Positions 18,005-27,231 of a stretch of 64,000 bases of DNA are shown piece after piece. This stretch comes from Alteribacillus bidgolensis (GTDB lineage Bacteria; Bacillota; Bacilli; Bacillales; Marinococcaceae): NCBI RefSeq assembly GCF_002886255.1, contig NZ_KZ614149.1, positions 2,108,001 to 2,172,000 of the forward strand, given 5' to 3'. The notes beneath the pieces were generated by a model. The model searched no databases. It worked only from the letters and a program-made list of their open reading frames with translations, and was not told where the DNA came from. The translations under genes and the position numbers were made by a program. Within the stretch, counting starts at the first letter, position 1. The number at the start of each line of letters is the position of its first letter.

Positions 18005-19006
18005 TTAAAATGAAGTGGAGTCTCTGTACTCCAAGCGATGCGGGAGTTCAACAACTTCATCTTGAACGTCCTCTTTATTCATATATTTTGTTAACAGACG
18101 CATGGAGACAGCACCGATATCATACATAGGCTGAACCACAGTGGTCAGAGTCGGACGTACCATAGTTGCAAGGCGTGTATTGTCAAAACCAATGACTTCT
18201 ACTTCTTCTGGCACCTTAATGCCATCATCTTGCAATCCATGAATAACACCTAGTGCCATCTCATCTGTTCCCGCAAAAATGGCAGTAGGCGGGTTGTCCA
18301 GCTTTCTAAGCTCCTGTACAGCTTCAATGCCAGAATCATAAGTATAGTCCCCTACAGCAACCAGCCTTTCATCAAAGCCTTGTCCGTGTTCTTCACAAGC
18401 TTTTTTATACCCGCTGAATTTCTGATAGCCATTAACCGGGTCTTCCAATGAACCAGATACCATTCCTACTCTCTTATGACCAGCTTCAAATAACTCTGTT
18501 ACAGCGTCAAAAGCTGCTTGGTGGTAATCAATGTTTACAGAAGGTATTTCTTTATTTTCATCTAAAGTAGCGGCTAATACAACAGGAACCGGTGAGCGTT
18601 TAAATTCTTCTACATGCTCAGAAGTTATCTCGCCTCCCATAAATAAAATGCCGTCCACTTGTTTTTCAAGCAGAGTGTTAATAAGATGAATTTCTTTTTC
18701 TTTATTCTGGTCAGAGTTGCTAAGGATAATATTGTACTTGTACATCGTGGCAATATCTTCAATTCCTCGTGCTAATTCTGCAAAAAAGATGCTTGAAATA
18801 TCCGGGATTATTACTCCGACTGTGGTAGTCTTTTTGCTGGCAAGACCACGAGCCACTGCGTTAGGACGATAACCCAGCCTTTCAATCGCGTCTAGCACCT
18901 TTTTTCTGGTTGCTGGCTTAACATTAGGATTTCCGTTTACTACTCTAGAAACCGTAGCCATAGAAACGCCTGCTTCTCGTGCTACATCGTAAATGGTTGT
19001 ATTCAC
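18005..19006 (-). CDS. ccpA: Catabolite control protein A
   Basis: CcpA is the LacI-family master regulator of carbon catabolite control; with Ser46-phosphorylated HPr it binds cre sites. The 333-residue product has the N-terminal helix-turn-helix (TIYDVAREAGVSMATVSRVV) and the hinge helix region NAVARGLASKK. The periplasmic-binding-protein-like effector domain fills the rest. I chose the GTG start, which has AGGAGG 8 bases before it and gives the family length. The longer ATG-initiated form adds 13 residues not found in the family. Likely targets here are the fru operon and acu genes. Confidence 0.96.
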   Translation of the reverse strand: MNTTIYDVAREAGVSMATVSRVVNGNPNVKPATRKKVLDAIERLGYRPNAVARGLASKKTTTVGVIIPDISSIFFAELARGIEDIATMYKYNIILSNSDQNKEKEIHLINTLLEKQVDGILFMGGEITSEHVEEFKRSPVPVVLAATLDENKEIPSVNIDYHQAAFDAVTELFEAGHKRVGMVSGSLEDPVNGYQKFSGYKKACEEHGQGFDERLVAVGDYTYDSGIEAVQELRKLDNPPTAIFAGTDEMALGVIHGLQDDGIKVPEEVEVIGFDNTRLATMVRPTLTTVVQPMYDIGAVSMRLLTKYMNKEDVQDEVVELPHRLEYRDSTSF

Positions 19007-19173
19007 TCCGAAAGCCTCCTCTTTCTTCCTTTCATTAATTTTCATAATGTAGTGTTATCATATTATAACTATAGGAGGTTCCGCAATTCCTTTCCCTAGT
19101 TATATCGGTATGTTCACCAAATTTTACACTATTTTATACTAAATACGACAATTTTTATAACTAATTCTTACGG

Positions 19174-19209
19174 AAAAAACGCCTTCCTTGTTTCAGGAAG
19201 ACGCCCTTT
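19174..19209 (-). terminator. Terminator of aroA
   Basis: On the minus strand GGGCGTCTTCCT / AGGAAGGCG stem is followed by TTTTTT, right after the aroA stop codon. Confidence 0.88.
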
Positions 19210-19213
19210 CTTA

Positions 19214-20290
19214 TTATAATTTGTATAAACCGGAGTCGCGCAATGACTGCATGAACTCACGGAATTGCGGGATATCCATTTGCTGAGCAGAGTCAGACAA
19301 TGCTACAGCCGGGTCTGGGTGAACTTCTGCCATCACTGCATCTGCTCCAATGGCAAGCGCTGCTTTCGCTGCTGGAAGCAGCAAGTCACGTCTGCCGGTA
19401 GAATGCGTGACATCTGCCATTACTGGAAGATGTGTTTCTTTTTTCAATACTGGAACAGCGGAGATATCCAATGTGTTTCTTGTGGCTTTCTCGAATGTTC
19501 GAATACCGCGTTCGCATAACATTACATTTTCGTTACCTTTTGCAAGAATATACTCAGCAGCTTTAATAAATTCGTCAATGGTTGCAGACAAACCTCGTTT
19601 CAATAGAACTGGTTTTTTTGCACCACCTGCTTCTCTTAGCAAATCAAAGTTTTGCATATTACGTGCGCCGATTTGAATAACATCGAGATATTCAGACGCT
19701 TCTTCTATATCTGCTGGTGTCATTACTTCACTAATGACTACCATATCCAATTCATCTGCTACACGCTTCAAGATCTCTAATCCTTCGATTCCAAGACCTT
19801 GGAAATCATATGGAGAAGTACGAGGTTTAAATGCGCCGCCGCGAAGAAGTTTTAAACCTTGCTCTTTCATAGCTGAAGCTACTTCATACACTTGTTCGTA
19901 GCTTTCTACAGAACATGGTCCAGCAACTAATCTTTGGGTTCCATCGCCAATTTTTTCTCCTTTAAGGTCAACAATGGTATCTTCTGCTTTTTTCTTCCTA
20001 GATACAAGCAGTGCTTTTCGATTATCGTCTTCTTGGAGCTCTAAGCTTGCTTGAAAGATTTGTTTAAATAAATGCTGAAGCGTAGATGTTTCAAACGGCC
20101 CTTCGTTATTTTCAGCGATCATATCAAGCATGTTTCTTTCTCTTACCGGATCAAAACGTTTTTGGCCGCTTTTGCTTTTCACCTGACCTATATCCTGAAC
20201 AAGACGAGCACGCTCGTTTATTAGATCTAATAGTTTCATATTTACATCGTCTAGCTGTTCTCTTAAAGCATCCAATTGTTCATTACTCAT
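19214..20290 (-). CDS. aroA: Bifunctional chorismate mutase / DAHP synthase
   Basis: This enzyme catalyses the first shikimate-pathway step, joining phosphoenolpyruvate and erythrose-4-phosphate. The 358-residue protein starts with an AroQ-type chorismate mutase domain (about 1-85, LREQLDDVNMKLLDLINERA), which acts as the feedback sensor. The DAHP synthase barrel follows (RLVAGPCSVES, LLRGGAFKPRTSPY, LPVMADVTHSTGRRD). The fusion and length are those of Bacillus AroA (AroG). ATG at 20290 is preferred to an upstream GTG because AAGGAG is 8 bases away. Confidence 0.96.
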   Translation of the reverse strand: MSNEQLDALREQLDDVNMKLLDLINERARLVQDIGQVKSKSGQKRFDPVRERNMLDMIAENNEGPFETSTLQHLFKQIFQASLELQEDDNRKALLVSRKKKAEDTIVDLKGEKIGDGTQRLVAGPCSVESYEQVYEVASAMKEQGLKLLRGGAFKPRTSPYDFQGLGIEGLEILKRVADELDMVVISEVMTPADIEEASEYLDVIQIGARNMQNFDLLREAGGAKKPVLLKRGLSATIDEFIKAAEYILAKGNENVMLCERGIRTFEKATRNTLDISAVPVLKKETHLPVMADVTHSTGRRDLLLPAAKAALAIGADAVMAEVHPDPAVALSDSAQQMDIPQFREFMQSLRDSGLYKL

Positions 20291-20359
20291 TTTCTCCACT
20301 CCTTAAGCTTAGTTTCCATTTTTTCTGTTATGTGTTACATTTCTTAGTGATTAGGGACT

Positions 20360-20388
20360 ATTATATACGAAGAATCACTAGATGTCAT
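20360..20388 (-). promoter_or_regulatory. Sigma-A promoter of aroA
   Basis: On the minus strand ATGACA (20383-20388) and TATAAT (20360-20365) are separated by 17 bases, about 70 bases before the aroA start. Confidence 0.75.
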
Positions 20389-20502
20389 CCCTTTTCACTT
20401 TATTAATTAAACGCTTTTAAGTGCTAAAGTAAAAATAGTTAGTATACCAACAGTTTTGCTGCTTTAGATATTTTATTTTTTTTTTGGAGGGCGATCCATT
20501 TT

Positions 20503-22031
20503 ATGAAGGCTGGCGGTGAAAAATTATTCGCGTTGGATATCGGCACCCGTTCGATAACTGGTTTGATTTTAAAGCAGACAGATAAAGGCTATGAATTACT
20601 TGACATCGAAACGCGAGAACATAGAGAACGTTCTATGATGGGCGGACAAATACATAATATCGTTGCTGTTGCTAGTGTTATACAAGAAGTAAAAGAAAGC
20701 CTCGCAGAAAGACATGGAAAGCTGCAAAAAGTATGTGCCCCTGCAGCCGGCCGGTAATTAAAAACACAGCGAGCAAAAATGGAGATATTGCTTCACAAGC
20801 ATCAATGGCAGAAAAAGAAATTGTTCCGCTTGAGCTCGGTGCAGTCCAAAAAGCACAACATATTCTAGCTTCTGAAACCCCGGAAGGTCAAAGCTTTCAT
20901 TATCATTATGTTGGTTATTCATCGTCGCTTACTATCTAGATGACGAGGAAATCGGAAGCTTAATTGATCAGTCAGGGGAAACAGCTTCTGTCGATGTTAT
21001 TGCAACGTTTCTGCCTAAAGTAGTAGTTGAATCACTATTAAATGCGCTGCAAAGAGCCGATCTTGTACTAGAAGCCTTAACGCTTGAGCCAATAGCTGCG
21101 ATTAATGTATTGATCCCTCCTTCCATGAGAAGGCTTAATATTGCCTTAGTCGACATAGGTGCAGGCACTTCTGACATTGCCATTACCGATTTAGGCACTG
21201 TTACTGCTTATGGGATGGTTCCTGTTGCAGGAGTTGAAGTTACCGAGTCATTAAGTGATCATTTCCTGCTTGACTTTCCCGATGCGGAAATAGTTAAAAA
21301 AGAATTAACCACAGAAAAAGAAATTAACATTATCGATATTTTGGGGATGGAAACAACGAATTCTTATGAAGAAGTTTTGCAGCCTAACGCTAAATGGAAA
21401 GCCTCCCAAGGCAGTTATGCTTGTTAGGGGCGGCAGCATGACTCCAGAAATTGTTCAACATTTCAGCGAAGCTCTAGGCCTTCCTGAAAACCGTGTCGCT
21501 GTTAAAGGAATTGATGCTATTAAAAACCTTTTCTACCACCAAACGAAGCCTGGTCCAGAGCTTGTTACACCTGTGGGAATAGCAATAGCAGCCAAAGAAC
21601 ATCCAGTAGAATACATCCCTGTTAAAGTAAATGAAAAATCTTTAAGATTATTTGACGTTAAAACCTTATCGATTGGAGATGCCATATTAACATCAGGTCT
21701 TTCAATTCCAAAATTGCACGGTAAACCTGGGGCTGCCACGGTCGTTACATTAAACAATCAACTAGTCACTGTCCCTGGGACTCGCGGTGAACCACTGGTT
21801 TTATTAAAAAATGGAAAAGCAGCTGATTTTAATGACAGTATCTCCTCTAATGATGAAATTATGGCAGAAAAAGGAACAGACGGGGCACCAGTAAACGCAA
21901 CATTTAAAGAGATGTAGATATAAGCAAGACACCGTTTCAGCAATAGACATTATTAAAAGATGGAGAACCTGCTGCTTTTTCCGACGAACTCGCAGGCGGA
22001 GAGCATGTTGAACTTAAACTTGTTTATGCAT
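20503..22031 (+). pseudogene. FtsA/PilM-like ATPase (cell-division protein family), multiply frameshifted
   Basis: The stretch encodes an actin-like ATPase in at least four frame segments. It opens with KLFALDIGTRSITGLIL (phosphate-1 motif). It shifts frame near 20745 and near 20920 (continuing as VAYYLDDEEIGSLIDQ). It carries the phosphate-2 motif LVDIGAGTSDIAITDLG, then shifts again near 21405 (VMLVRGGSMTPEIVQHFSEALGL). A stop at 21915-21917 is followed by out-of-frame LLKDGEPAAFSDELAGGEHVELKLVYA to about 22031. Related Bacillaceae proteins are annotated as FtsA-like and are longer, so the 3' end is also missing. Several independent lesions argue for true decay rather than sequencing error. 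Confidence 0.88.
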
Positions 22032-22137
22032 AAATGAACACTGTGATAAAGGAAATGCAGCTACACTCTAAAGGGACACCTCGGTGCAGCAGAAAAATGA
22101 AAATAGGTATCCGTCATTAAAAAATATAATTTCTGGA

Positions 22138-22348
22138 TAATAAGAAAAGCGCAAGCTCCCTTGTCAGCCGACAGGTAAGTGTTCTACAGGCAATAAAGGT
22201 GATCTTACTTCCACAGGATGTGCTGACTTTTGTGTTGCGAGCACGATGTTCGCGATCCTAGCAAAAGTTCCTTAAACCGTCTTGGGCCTCCGAGATGCTG
22301 AGCGCTGAAGCTAGACATCAAAGCGCAAAATTTTATACTTTCCTATCT
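22138..22348 (+). repeat. Family II repeat, copy 1
   Basis: This element begins AAGAAAAGCGCAAGC, carries GTCAGCCGACAGG, and ends GCTGAAGCTAGACATCAAAG with ATACTTTC. The ends match those of the element at 34249-34396, while the interior differs in length and sequence. A family I copy follows within a few bases, as in the other copy. Repeats with GAAAAGCGCAAGC ends are common between genes in Bacillaceae. Confidence 0.75.
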
Positions 22349-22351
22349 AAT

Positions 22352-22429
22352 TAGAAAAACTCAGTTTACCGCCAAGTCGACATGGCAGAAGTCGTAGTTT
22401 TGCTTATACTTAAACATTCCTTAAGTACA
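22352..22429 (+). repeat. Family I interspersed repeat, copy 4 (internally deleted)
   Basis: The copy has the CTCAGTTTACCGCCAAG half and the GTCGTAGTTTTGCTTATACTT half but lacks the TTTGATCCTTTAACAAA hairpin. It continues straight into TTAAACATTCCTTAAGT. It follows a family II repeat. Confidence 0.75.
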
Positions 22430-22431
22430 AA

Positions 22432-22466
22432 ATATTCCGCAGACGTGAATATCTGCGGAATTTTTA
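22432..22466 (-). terminator. Terminator of ytxH
   Basis: ATTCCGCAGA / TCTGCGGAAT form a perfect stem with T-rich flanks on both sides, just after the ytxH stop codon. Confidence 0.85.
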
Positions 22467-22475
22467 TTATTTTTC

Positions 22476-22919
22476 TTATCGGTTGGCTTGCTGCTCTACG
22501 GATGTTTGCAATTCTGTGACGTCCTCTTTCACACTTTCAGACATTTCTTCTTCAGCTTCATCTAAATCATTTGAAAGCTCATCAGCTAACTCATCAGCCG
22601 TTTTCTCTTCGTTTCCATTTAAGGATTTCACATTAGAGGTTGCTTCTTTCACACGGTCATAGAGCTGAGTAGATTGATCCGAGACATTTCTTGCAAGATC
22701 TGAAGATTTTTCTCTAGCCAATGTAGCCCATTCTGACCCTTTTTCATACGCGTTTGTAGTAAATTCACTCGTTTTTTCACGGGCAGATTGGGCACCTTCT
22801 GTTAAATCGCCCCTTAGCTCTTTTCCTGATTTTGGAGCCAGCATTAATGCAGAACATGCTCCAATTATTCCGCCAATAAGAGTCCCTATTACAAAATCCT
22901 TCGTATTCATATCTGACAT
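22476..22919 (-). CDS. ytxH: YtxH-domain protein
   Basis: The 147-residue protein begins with a glycine-rich hydrophobic segment (FVIGTLIGGIIGACSALMLAP, about 7-27) followed by KSGKELR. This is the defining start of the YtxH family; an amphipathic, charged, apolipoprotein-like helix and an acidic C-terminus follow. Its function is unknown. In B. subtilis ytxGHJ is a stress operon under sigma-B and sigma-H; regulation here is not verified. AGGAGGGTGAT precedes the ATG, and ytxG lies six bases upstream. Confidence 0.88.
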   Translation of the reverse strand: MSDMNTKDFVIGTLIGGIIGACSALMLAPKSGKELRGDLTEGAQSAREKTSEFTTNAYEKGSEWATLAREKSSDLARNVSDQSTQLYDRVKEATSNVKSLNGNEEKTADELADELSNDLDEAEEEMSESVKEDVTELQTSVEQQANR

Positions 22920-22925
22920 GAAACA

Positions 22926-23381
22926 TCACCCTCCTGTAGAATAAGAATTTTCTTTTCGTTTTTCCTCTTTTTCCTGCTTTTTCGTTTGCCATTTTGCATA
23001 AAGGTCAATTGCTGCATTACCCCACTGAATGGCTTGAGCTACTTGTTCAGACTGCTGTTTAGATTGGCGGGATACTGTCTCAGACATATCACGAAAAGAG
23101 TGGTTAATAGAATCAAGCGAGTCTCCAACATTTTTAAGAGATGCAAACAAACCGTTCAATGATTCGGTTTTATGCTGTACATCTTCTGCTATAATATTGG
23201 TTTTTTGAACTAACTGTTCAGATTCTTTTGTAATTCCCTGCATTTGAGTTTCAAAGCGTTCTAGGGTTAATGATACTCTTTCCATGGTACCCGTTGCTGC
23301 TTTTAACGTTTTAATCACATAAACGGCAAGCGCTGCTATAGATAATGCTACAATAAATACACTTATGTAGATGATTTCCAT
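22926..23381 (-). CDS. ytxG: DUF948 membrane protein YtxG
   Basis: The 151-residue protein has one N-terminal membrane helix (IIYISVFIVALSIAALAVYVI, about 3-23). A coiled-coil-prone region resembling chemoreceptor adaptor helices follows, then a lysine/glutamate-rich tail. This is the DUF948 family to which YtxG belongs. The molecular function is unknown; a role in stress or the cell envelope is suggested only by its B. subtilis context. It is directly upstream of ytxH in one operon. Confidence 0.85.
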   Translation of the reverse strand: MEIIYISVFIVALSIAALAVYVIKTLKAATGTMERVSLTLERFETQMQGITKESEQLVQKTNIIAEDVQHKTESLNGLFASLKNVGDSLDSINHSFRDMSETVSRQSKQQSEQVAQAIQWGNAAIDLYAKWQTKKQEKEEKRKENSYSTGG

Positions 23382-23602
23382 TGAACGATTACACCTCCCT
23401 ATTTGAGTTTACCACTTTTTCTTGATTCTGAAACGTCGATTATTTCCCCCAGCCATATCGCATCTATTTCATATATTTAGTTTTCGATAGGGAACTTCTT
23501 AAATCCTTCTTATCCGTTTAGAAAACTTGGTTGATACAGTTCATTACGCAGAAATCAGCAAACCAGAAAAGGCAGCAGCTTCCCTTTTCTATATTTCTCT
23601 AG

Positions 23603-23686
23603 ACAGCTGCCGAGTCCTATCTGCGGAAGACGTAGTTTTACTTATACTTTGATCCTTTAACAAAGTTAAACATTCCTAAAGTGCAA
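23603..23686 (+). repeat. Family I interspersed repeat, copy 5 (divergent 5' half)
   Basis: GCTGCCGAGTCCTATCTGCGG, then GACGTAGTTTTACTTATACT and the intact TTTGATCCTTTAACAAA hairpin. The left arm of the GC-rich palindrome is degenerate. It lies upstream of ytxG and downstream of murC. Confidence 0.78.
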
Positions 23687-23688
23687 AG

Positions 23689-23734
23689 AAAATCCGTTTC
23701 CTGCTTTTCAGATAACAGCAGAAACGGATTATTC
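23689..23734 (-). terminator. Terminator of murC
   Basis: On the minus strand AATCCGTTTCTGCT / AGCAGGAAACGGATT form a long stem followed by TTTC, within ten bases after the murC stop codon. Confidence 0.82.
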
Positions 23735-23740
23735 AATGCT

Positions 23741-25042
23741 TTAATCGGTTTTACTTTTTTCGTATGCATCCTGAAACTTTTGTATATCGCCTGCACCCAT
23801 AAATAGAAGAACTCCATTTTCATGAGAAGTGAGCTGATGAATATCTTCTTCTGAAATAATTGCAGATCCTGGAATTTTATCTTGTAAGTCTTCAATGGTA
23901 AGGGAACCTTTTTGTTCCCGAGCAGAACCAAATATATCACACAAATATACGTGATCAGCAGCTTTTAAACTTTCTGCAAACTCATCTAAAAATGTTTGCG
24001 TTCTTGAGAAAGTGTGCGGTTGAAACACAGCTACAATTTCCCGGCCGGGATACTTTTGCTGAGCTGATTCCAACGTGGCTCTTATTTCGGTAGGATGATG
24101 AGCATAATCATCTACAAGTATCTGCTGTCCAAATTTTTTCTCCGTAAACCTCCGTTTCACCCCTGGAAAGGAAGCGAGCTGTTCTTTCATTACAGAAGCT
24201 GGAACTTCTTCATAATGACAGAGTGCAATAACTCCTAAAGCATTTAACACATTGTGCCTTCCATATCCTGGAATAGTGAACGTCCCATACCGATCGCCAC
24301 GGATCTGTACATCAAATGTTGTGCCGTTTTCATCGTATTGAATATTGTCTGCATTAAAATCATATTTCCCATCAATGCCATAATACATAATGGGAACGGG
24401 AGCATTCAAAGTTTGCAAATGTTCATCGTCTCCACAAGCCACAATTCCTTTTTTTACCTTTGTTGCCATTTTTTGAAACGCAGAGACAACATCATCGATA
24501 TCTTTAAAGTAATCGGGGTGGTCAAAATCTATATTCGTCATGATCGCATAGTCAGGCTCATATTGAAGAAAGTGGCGTCTGTACTCACAAGCTTCAAACA
24601 CAAAAAAACTGCTGTTTTCTTCACCTTTTCCCGTTCCATCTCCTATTAAGTAGGAGGTAGGTTTGTATGCACCCAAAACATGAGAAAGCAGTCCGGTGGT
24701 AGAAGTTTTTCCATGAGAACCTGCAACAGCTATAGATGTAAATTGTTCAAGAAACTGCCCTAGAAAATAAGGGTAGCGCTGTACTGGAATTCCAAGCTCT
24801 TGCGCCTCTTTAACTTCTACATTATCTTCACCATAGGCAGCTGAAGCAATTAATGTTTGATCTTTTTTTATGTTGTTTTTTTGAAAAGGATAAATAGGTA
24901 TTCCTTTATTTTCCAAAGGGATCTGCGTAAAAAAACGCTTTTCCACATCGGAGCCCTGTACTGTCAAATTCATATCATGAAGGATTTGAGCAAGCGCACT
25001 CATTCCTGATCCTTTTATGCCTATAAAATGATAGGTTGTCAT
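23741..25042 (-). CDS. murC: UDP-N-acetylmuramate--L-alanine ligase
   Basis: MurC adds L-alanine to UDP-MurNAc, the first peptide step of peptidoglycan synthesis, in the cytoplasm. The 433-residue enzyme has the N-terminal FIGIKGSGMSALA nucleotide-binding loop and the ATP-binding AVAGSHGKTSTTGLLSH. It also has the Mur ligase middle-domain motifs ACEYRRHFLQY and MTNIDFDHPDYF, and DDYAHHPTEI in the C-terminal domain. ATG at 25042 is chosen over an in-frame upstream start because GGAGGG lies about 8 bases before it. Confidence 0.97.
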   Translation of the reverse strand: MTTYHFIGIKGSGMSALAQILHDMNLTVQGSDVEKRFFTQIPLENKGIPIYPFQKNNIKKDQTLIASAAYGEDNVEVKEAQELGIPVQRYPYFLGQFLEQFTSIAVAGSHGKTSTTGLLSHVLGAYKPTSYLIGDGTGKGEENSSFFVFEACEYRRHFLQYEPDYAIMTNIDFDHPDYFKDIDDVVSAFQKMATKVKKGIVACGDDEHLQTLNAPVPIMYYGIDGKYDFNADNIQYDENGTTFDVQIRGDRYGTFTIPGYGRHNVLNALGVIALCHYEEVPASVMKEQLASFPGVKRRFTEKKFGQQILVDDYAHHPTEIRATLESAQQKYPGREIVAVFQPHTFSRTQTFLDEFAESLKAADHVYLCDIFGSAREQKGSLTIEDLQDKIPGSAIISEEDIHQLTSHENGVLLFMGAGDIQKFQDAYEKSKTD

Positions 25043-25217
25043 AATTATGGCCCTCCATCTCATCCTACTGCCCGTTTATTTAAACAGGCTCCAAACACAT
25101 CGAAGTTTCCTTCTAGGTTTGTTATGTAACTGTGTTTTTTTGCGCTTTTCCTATTATATCAGAAACATTCATCCGCTCCAATAAACGAAATACAACAGCA
25201 AACAGTTTGTCATTCTT

Positions 25218-25886
25218 TTAATATTTCTCATCATCAGTATATGTCATAAGAGAAACTCCATTTTCTTTCATAAATCGCAGGCGCTGGTGTTCCTCTTCCT
25301 TTGCTTGAATGGTATCCCGCCAATGCAAGATTATGCTATTATCCTGAGGTAAACGCAATGGAATAACCGGGCTTATTAATCGATTTTCAAACCCGCAGCA
25401 AATAGATCGCGTTAGAAAATAAGGTGCAGATATATCCAATGATATACTTGAGTCCTTTAAAATAGTCAGCTTTTTCTTCTCATCTTTTAACCATGTTTTT
25501 GCTGTCAGCGCAGATTCTTCTTTCTTTACAAGTTGATAGGGCTCAAGTGAAGCGGTAAGCATGAGGCCGCTTAATTGGACTTTAGCAGAAGACAATTGGT
25601 CCGCTTTCTCCTTTACATACATATCGAACAGCCTTGTGCCTATAATCGTGATATAGTCAAAGACAAACCAATCTTCAAAATATTTCTTCCACGGCCAGCT
25701 TTCTATCTGCTCTATTGAACATCCTGTCTTTTTTGAAAAAAGATGTTTGGCTCTGACTTTTTCCCGTAAATTTGTGTGATAAGCAAGCCATTCATCATAA
25801 GAGTGGAGTAAGTCTTTTAAATCCCTATCAGCTCGTTGTTGTTTACTTTTACGATATTCTTTAAAATCAGGTAGTTCCGGAGCCAT
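25218..25886 (-). CDS. Conserved-looking hypothetical protein, 222 residues
   Basis: I do not recognise this protein. It is soluble and rich in Lys, Glu and Trp, with a basic N-terminus. A block of aromatic residues (SWPWKKYFEDWFVFDYITI, about 64-82) and two adjacent cysteines (SICCGFENR) later on are visible. There is no signal peptide or membrane segment. The ATG at 25886 has AAGGGG 8 bases upstream. It lies 40 bases downstream of pncB, on the same strand, and may be co-transcribed with it. Codon use looks like its neighbours. Confidence 0.75.
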   Translation of the reverse strand: MAPELPDFKEYRKSKQQRADRDLKDLLHSYDEWLAYHTNLREKVRAKHLFSKKTGCSIEQIESWPWKKYFEDWFVFDYITIIGTRLFDMYVKEKADQLSSAKVQLSGLMLTASLEPYQLVKKEESALTAKTWLKDEKKKLTILKDSSISLDISAPYFLTRSICCGFENRLISPVIPLRLPQDNSIILHWRDTIQAKEEEHQRLRFMKENGVSLMTYTDDEKY

Positions 25887-25926
25887 ATTCAAGACCCCTT
25901 TCCGTGCTTTCTTATCATGTTGGTTT

Positions 25927-27021
25927 TCAAACTTTTTCCAAACGGGGATTTCCCCTGTATTTTCGTCCTGCTTTTGCTTCGTGACGACCGTTTAGTTTTA
26001 CATTGTCACCAGTAAAACCAATATTTATTTTCAACAAGCTGCTTCCTACACCATACATATCAACAGGCACATTCTGCTCTTCATATTCCTTTATTCTATT
26101 CACTGTGAAGCCTCCGCTTGCCATGATTTTCACATGATCGAATCCTTCCTCATCAAGAGAACGCCTTAAAGCAAAAATCAATTCTGGGTTAACGCCACGA
26201 GGATCAAATGCTCCCATTACTTCTGGATGACGGCAGAAATAATGGTCGACAATGTTATTAGAAGTATCAAGCCGGACACCCTTTAAATGTTCTCCGAATT
26301 CACGGGCAACTTTTAAAGAATCATTAATCACATCATTGTTATAATCAACCAAAGCAATGAGATCATCTTCAGGGTATGTTTCGGTGTACGCTCTTGAGGA
26401 AGCAACAATGTCACCTTCAAACAATTGTATTAAAGCATGAGGCATCGTGCCCATACCTCTTTTTCCCCACCATTCACTCATAGCATGGGTTGCTTGGGCT
26501 TTGGAACCTCCTATATAAGCAGCATATCCATCTCCTGCCTGCTGTGTAAAATGATCATCTCTGTCACCCATAAAAATTACAGGTTTTTGCTTTCCTGATT
26601 GCCTTGCTGCTTTCACCACATTATATACATTTGTAGCGACAGATGTGCGGCGTGCAAAAATGCCATCTATGATCCCTTCTAAAAACCCAAAATCTTGATA
26701 AGGTCCCGTAATAGTCAGTACCGTTTCAAATGGCTTTACTTTATCTCCGTCTTCAAGCGAGTAAATTTCTAACTCATCTGGATTTTTTGAAAATGTTTTA
26801 ATGAGCGCTATCACTTCATCCGTTCCACAAAGAACAGCATGCGACTTTTGAAAAAACTGCATCGTAACAATATCGTTTGATTTATATTTCTCGGCAATTT
26901 CTCTCGTTTTCAAAAAATAAACAGCAGAAAACCAGCCTGACCTTACCCGTTCATCAAATTTAAATGTTTTATTTGTTAGTCTTTTTATTTTTCCTTGCAT
27001 TTTTAATTCGATTTCTTTCAT
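25927..27021 (-). CDS. pncB: Nicotinate phosphoribosyltransferase
   Basis: The enzyme converts nicotinate and PRPP to nicotinate mononucleotide in NAD salvage. The 364-residue sequence shows family motifs along the alpha/beta barrel: GFLEGIIDGIFARRTSVATNVY, MGDRDDHFTQQAGDG, GTMPHALIQLFEGD, LVDYNNDVINDS, VRLDTSNNIVD and IMASGGFTVNRI. An AAGGAG site precedes the ATG by 7 bases. It belongs to the short NAPRTase class that lacks the extended C-terminal domain of some homologues; nicotinate as substrate is inferred from family. Confidence 0.88.
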   Translation of the reverse strand: MKEIELKMQGKIKRLTNKTFKFDERVRSGWFSAVYFLKTREIAEKYKSNDIVTMQFFQKSHAVLCGTDEVIALIKTFSKNPDELEIYSLEDGDKVKPFETVLTITGPYQDFGFLEGIIDGIFARRTSVATNVYNVVKAARQSGKQKPVIFMGDRDDHFTQQAGDGYAAYIGGSKAQATHAMSEWWGKRGMGTMPHALIQLFEGDIVASSRAYTETYPEDDLIALVDYNNDVINDSLKVAREFGEHLKGVRLDTSNNIVDHYFCRHPEVMGAFDPRGVNPELIFALRRSLDEEGFDHVKIMASGGFTVNRIKEYEEQNVPVDMYGVGSSLLKINIGFTGDNVKLNGRHEAKAGRKYRGNPRLEKV

Positions 27022-27077
27022 GTCCCTACTCCTTGTTCTTCCTGTTATGTTTATATATTACTTGCCTGCATATCAGA

Positions 27078-27176
27078 AAAAGCTGCCTCAAAAGAAGGCA
27101 TGCTTCAAAAGACTGCCTTCCCTAAAGGATGGGCCCTCTTTTCCACACGCGCTCTATACTTTTGAGACAGCCCCGG
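27078..27176. repeat. Family III element, copy 1 (inverted ends)
   Basis: The stretch is bounded by GCTGCCTCAAAAG and CTTTTGAGACAGC, near-perfect inverted ends about 75 bases apart. It may act as a small mobile-type element or as a long-stem terminator between the convergently unoccupied ends near pncB. Similar ends bound the elements at 34511-34803 and 57461-57561. Confidence 0.6.
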
Positions 27177-27231
27177 TGTTTTGCTGCTTTTGTTTCTGTG
27201 CGAAGAAGCTAAAATTAAACACATTTCCTAA

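Noticed and set aside
20403..20416. cre-like AAACGCTTTTAA sequence upstream of aroA
   Set aside because: It lacks the outer TG/CA bases of the consensus and has more than one mismatch.
23638..23940. A 100-codon minus-strand frame overlapping the 3' end of murC
   Set aside because: It is out of frame with murC, runs into a family I repeat and a terminator, and lacks a ribosome site.
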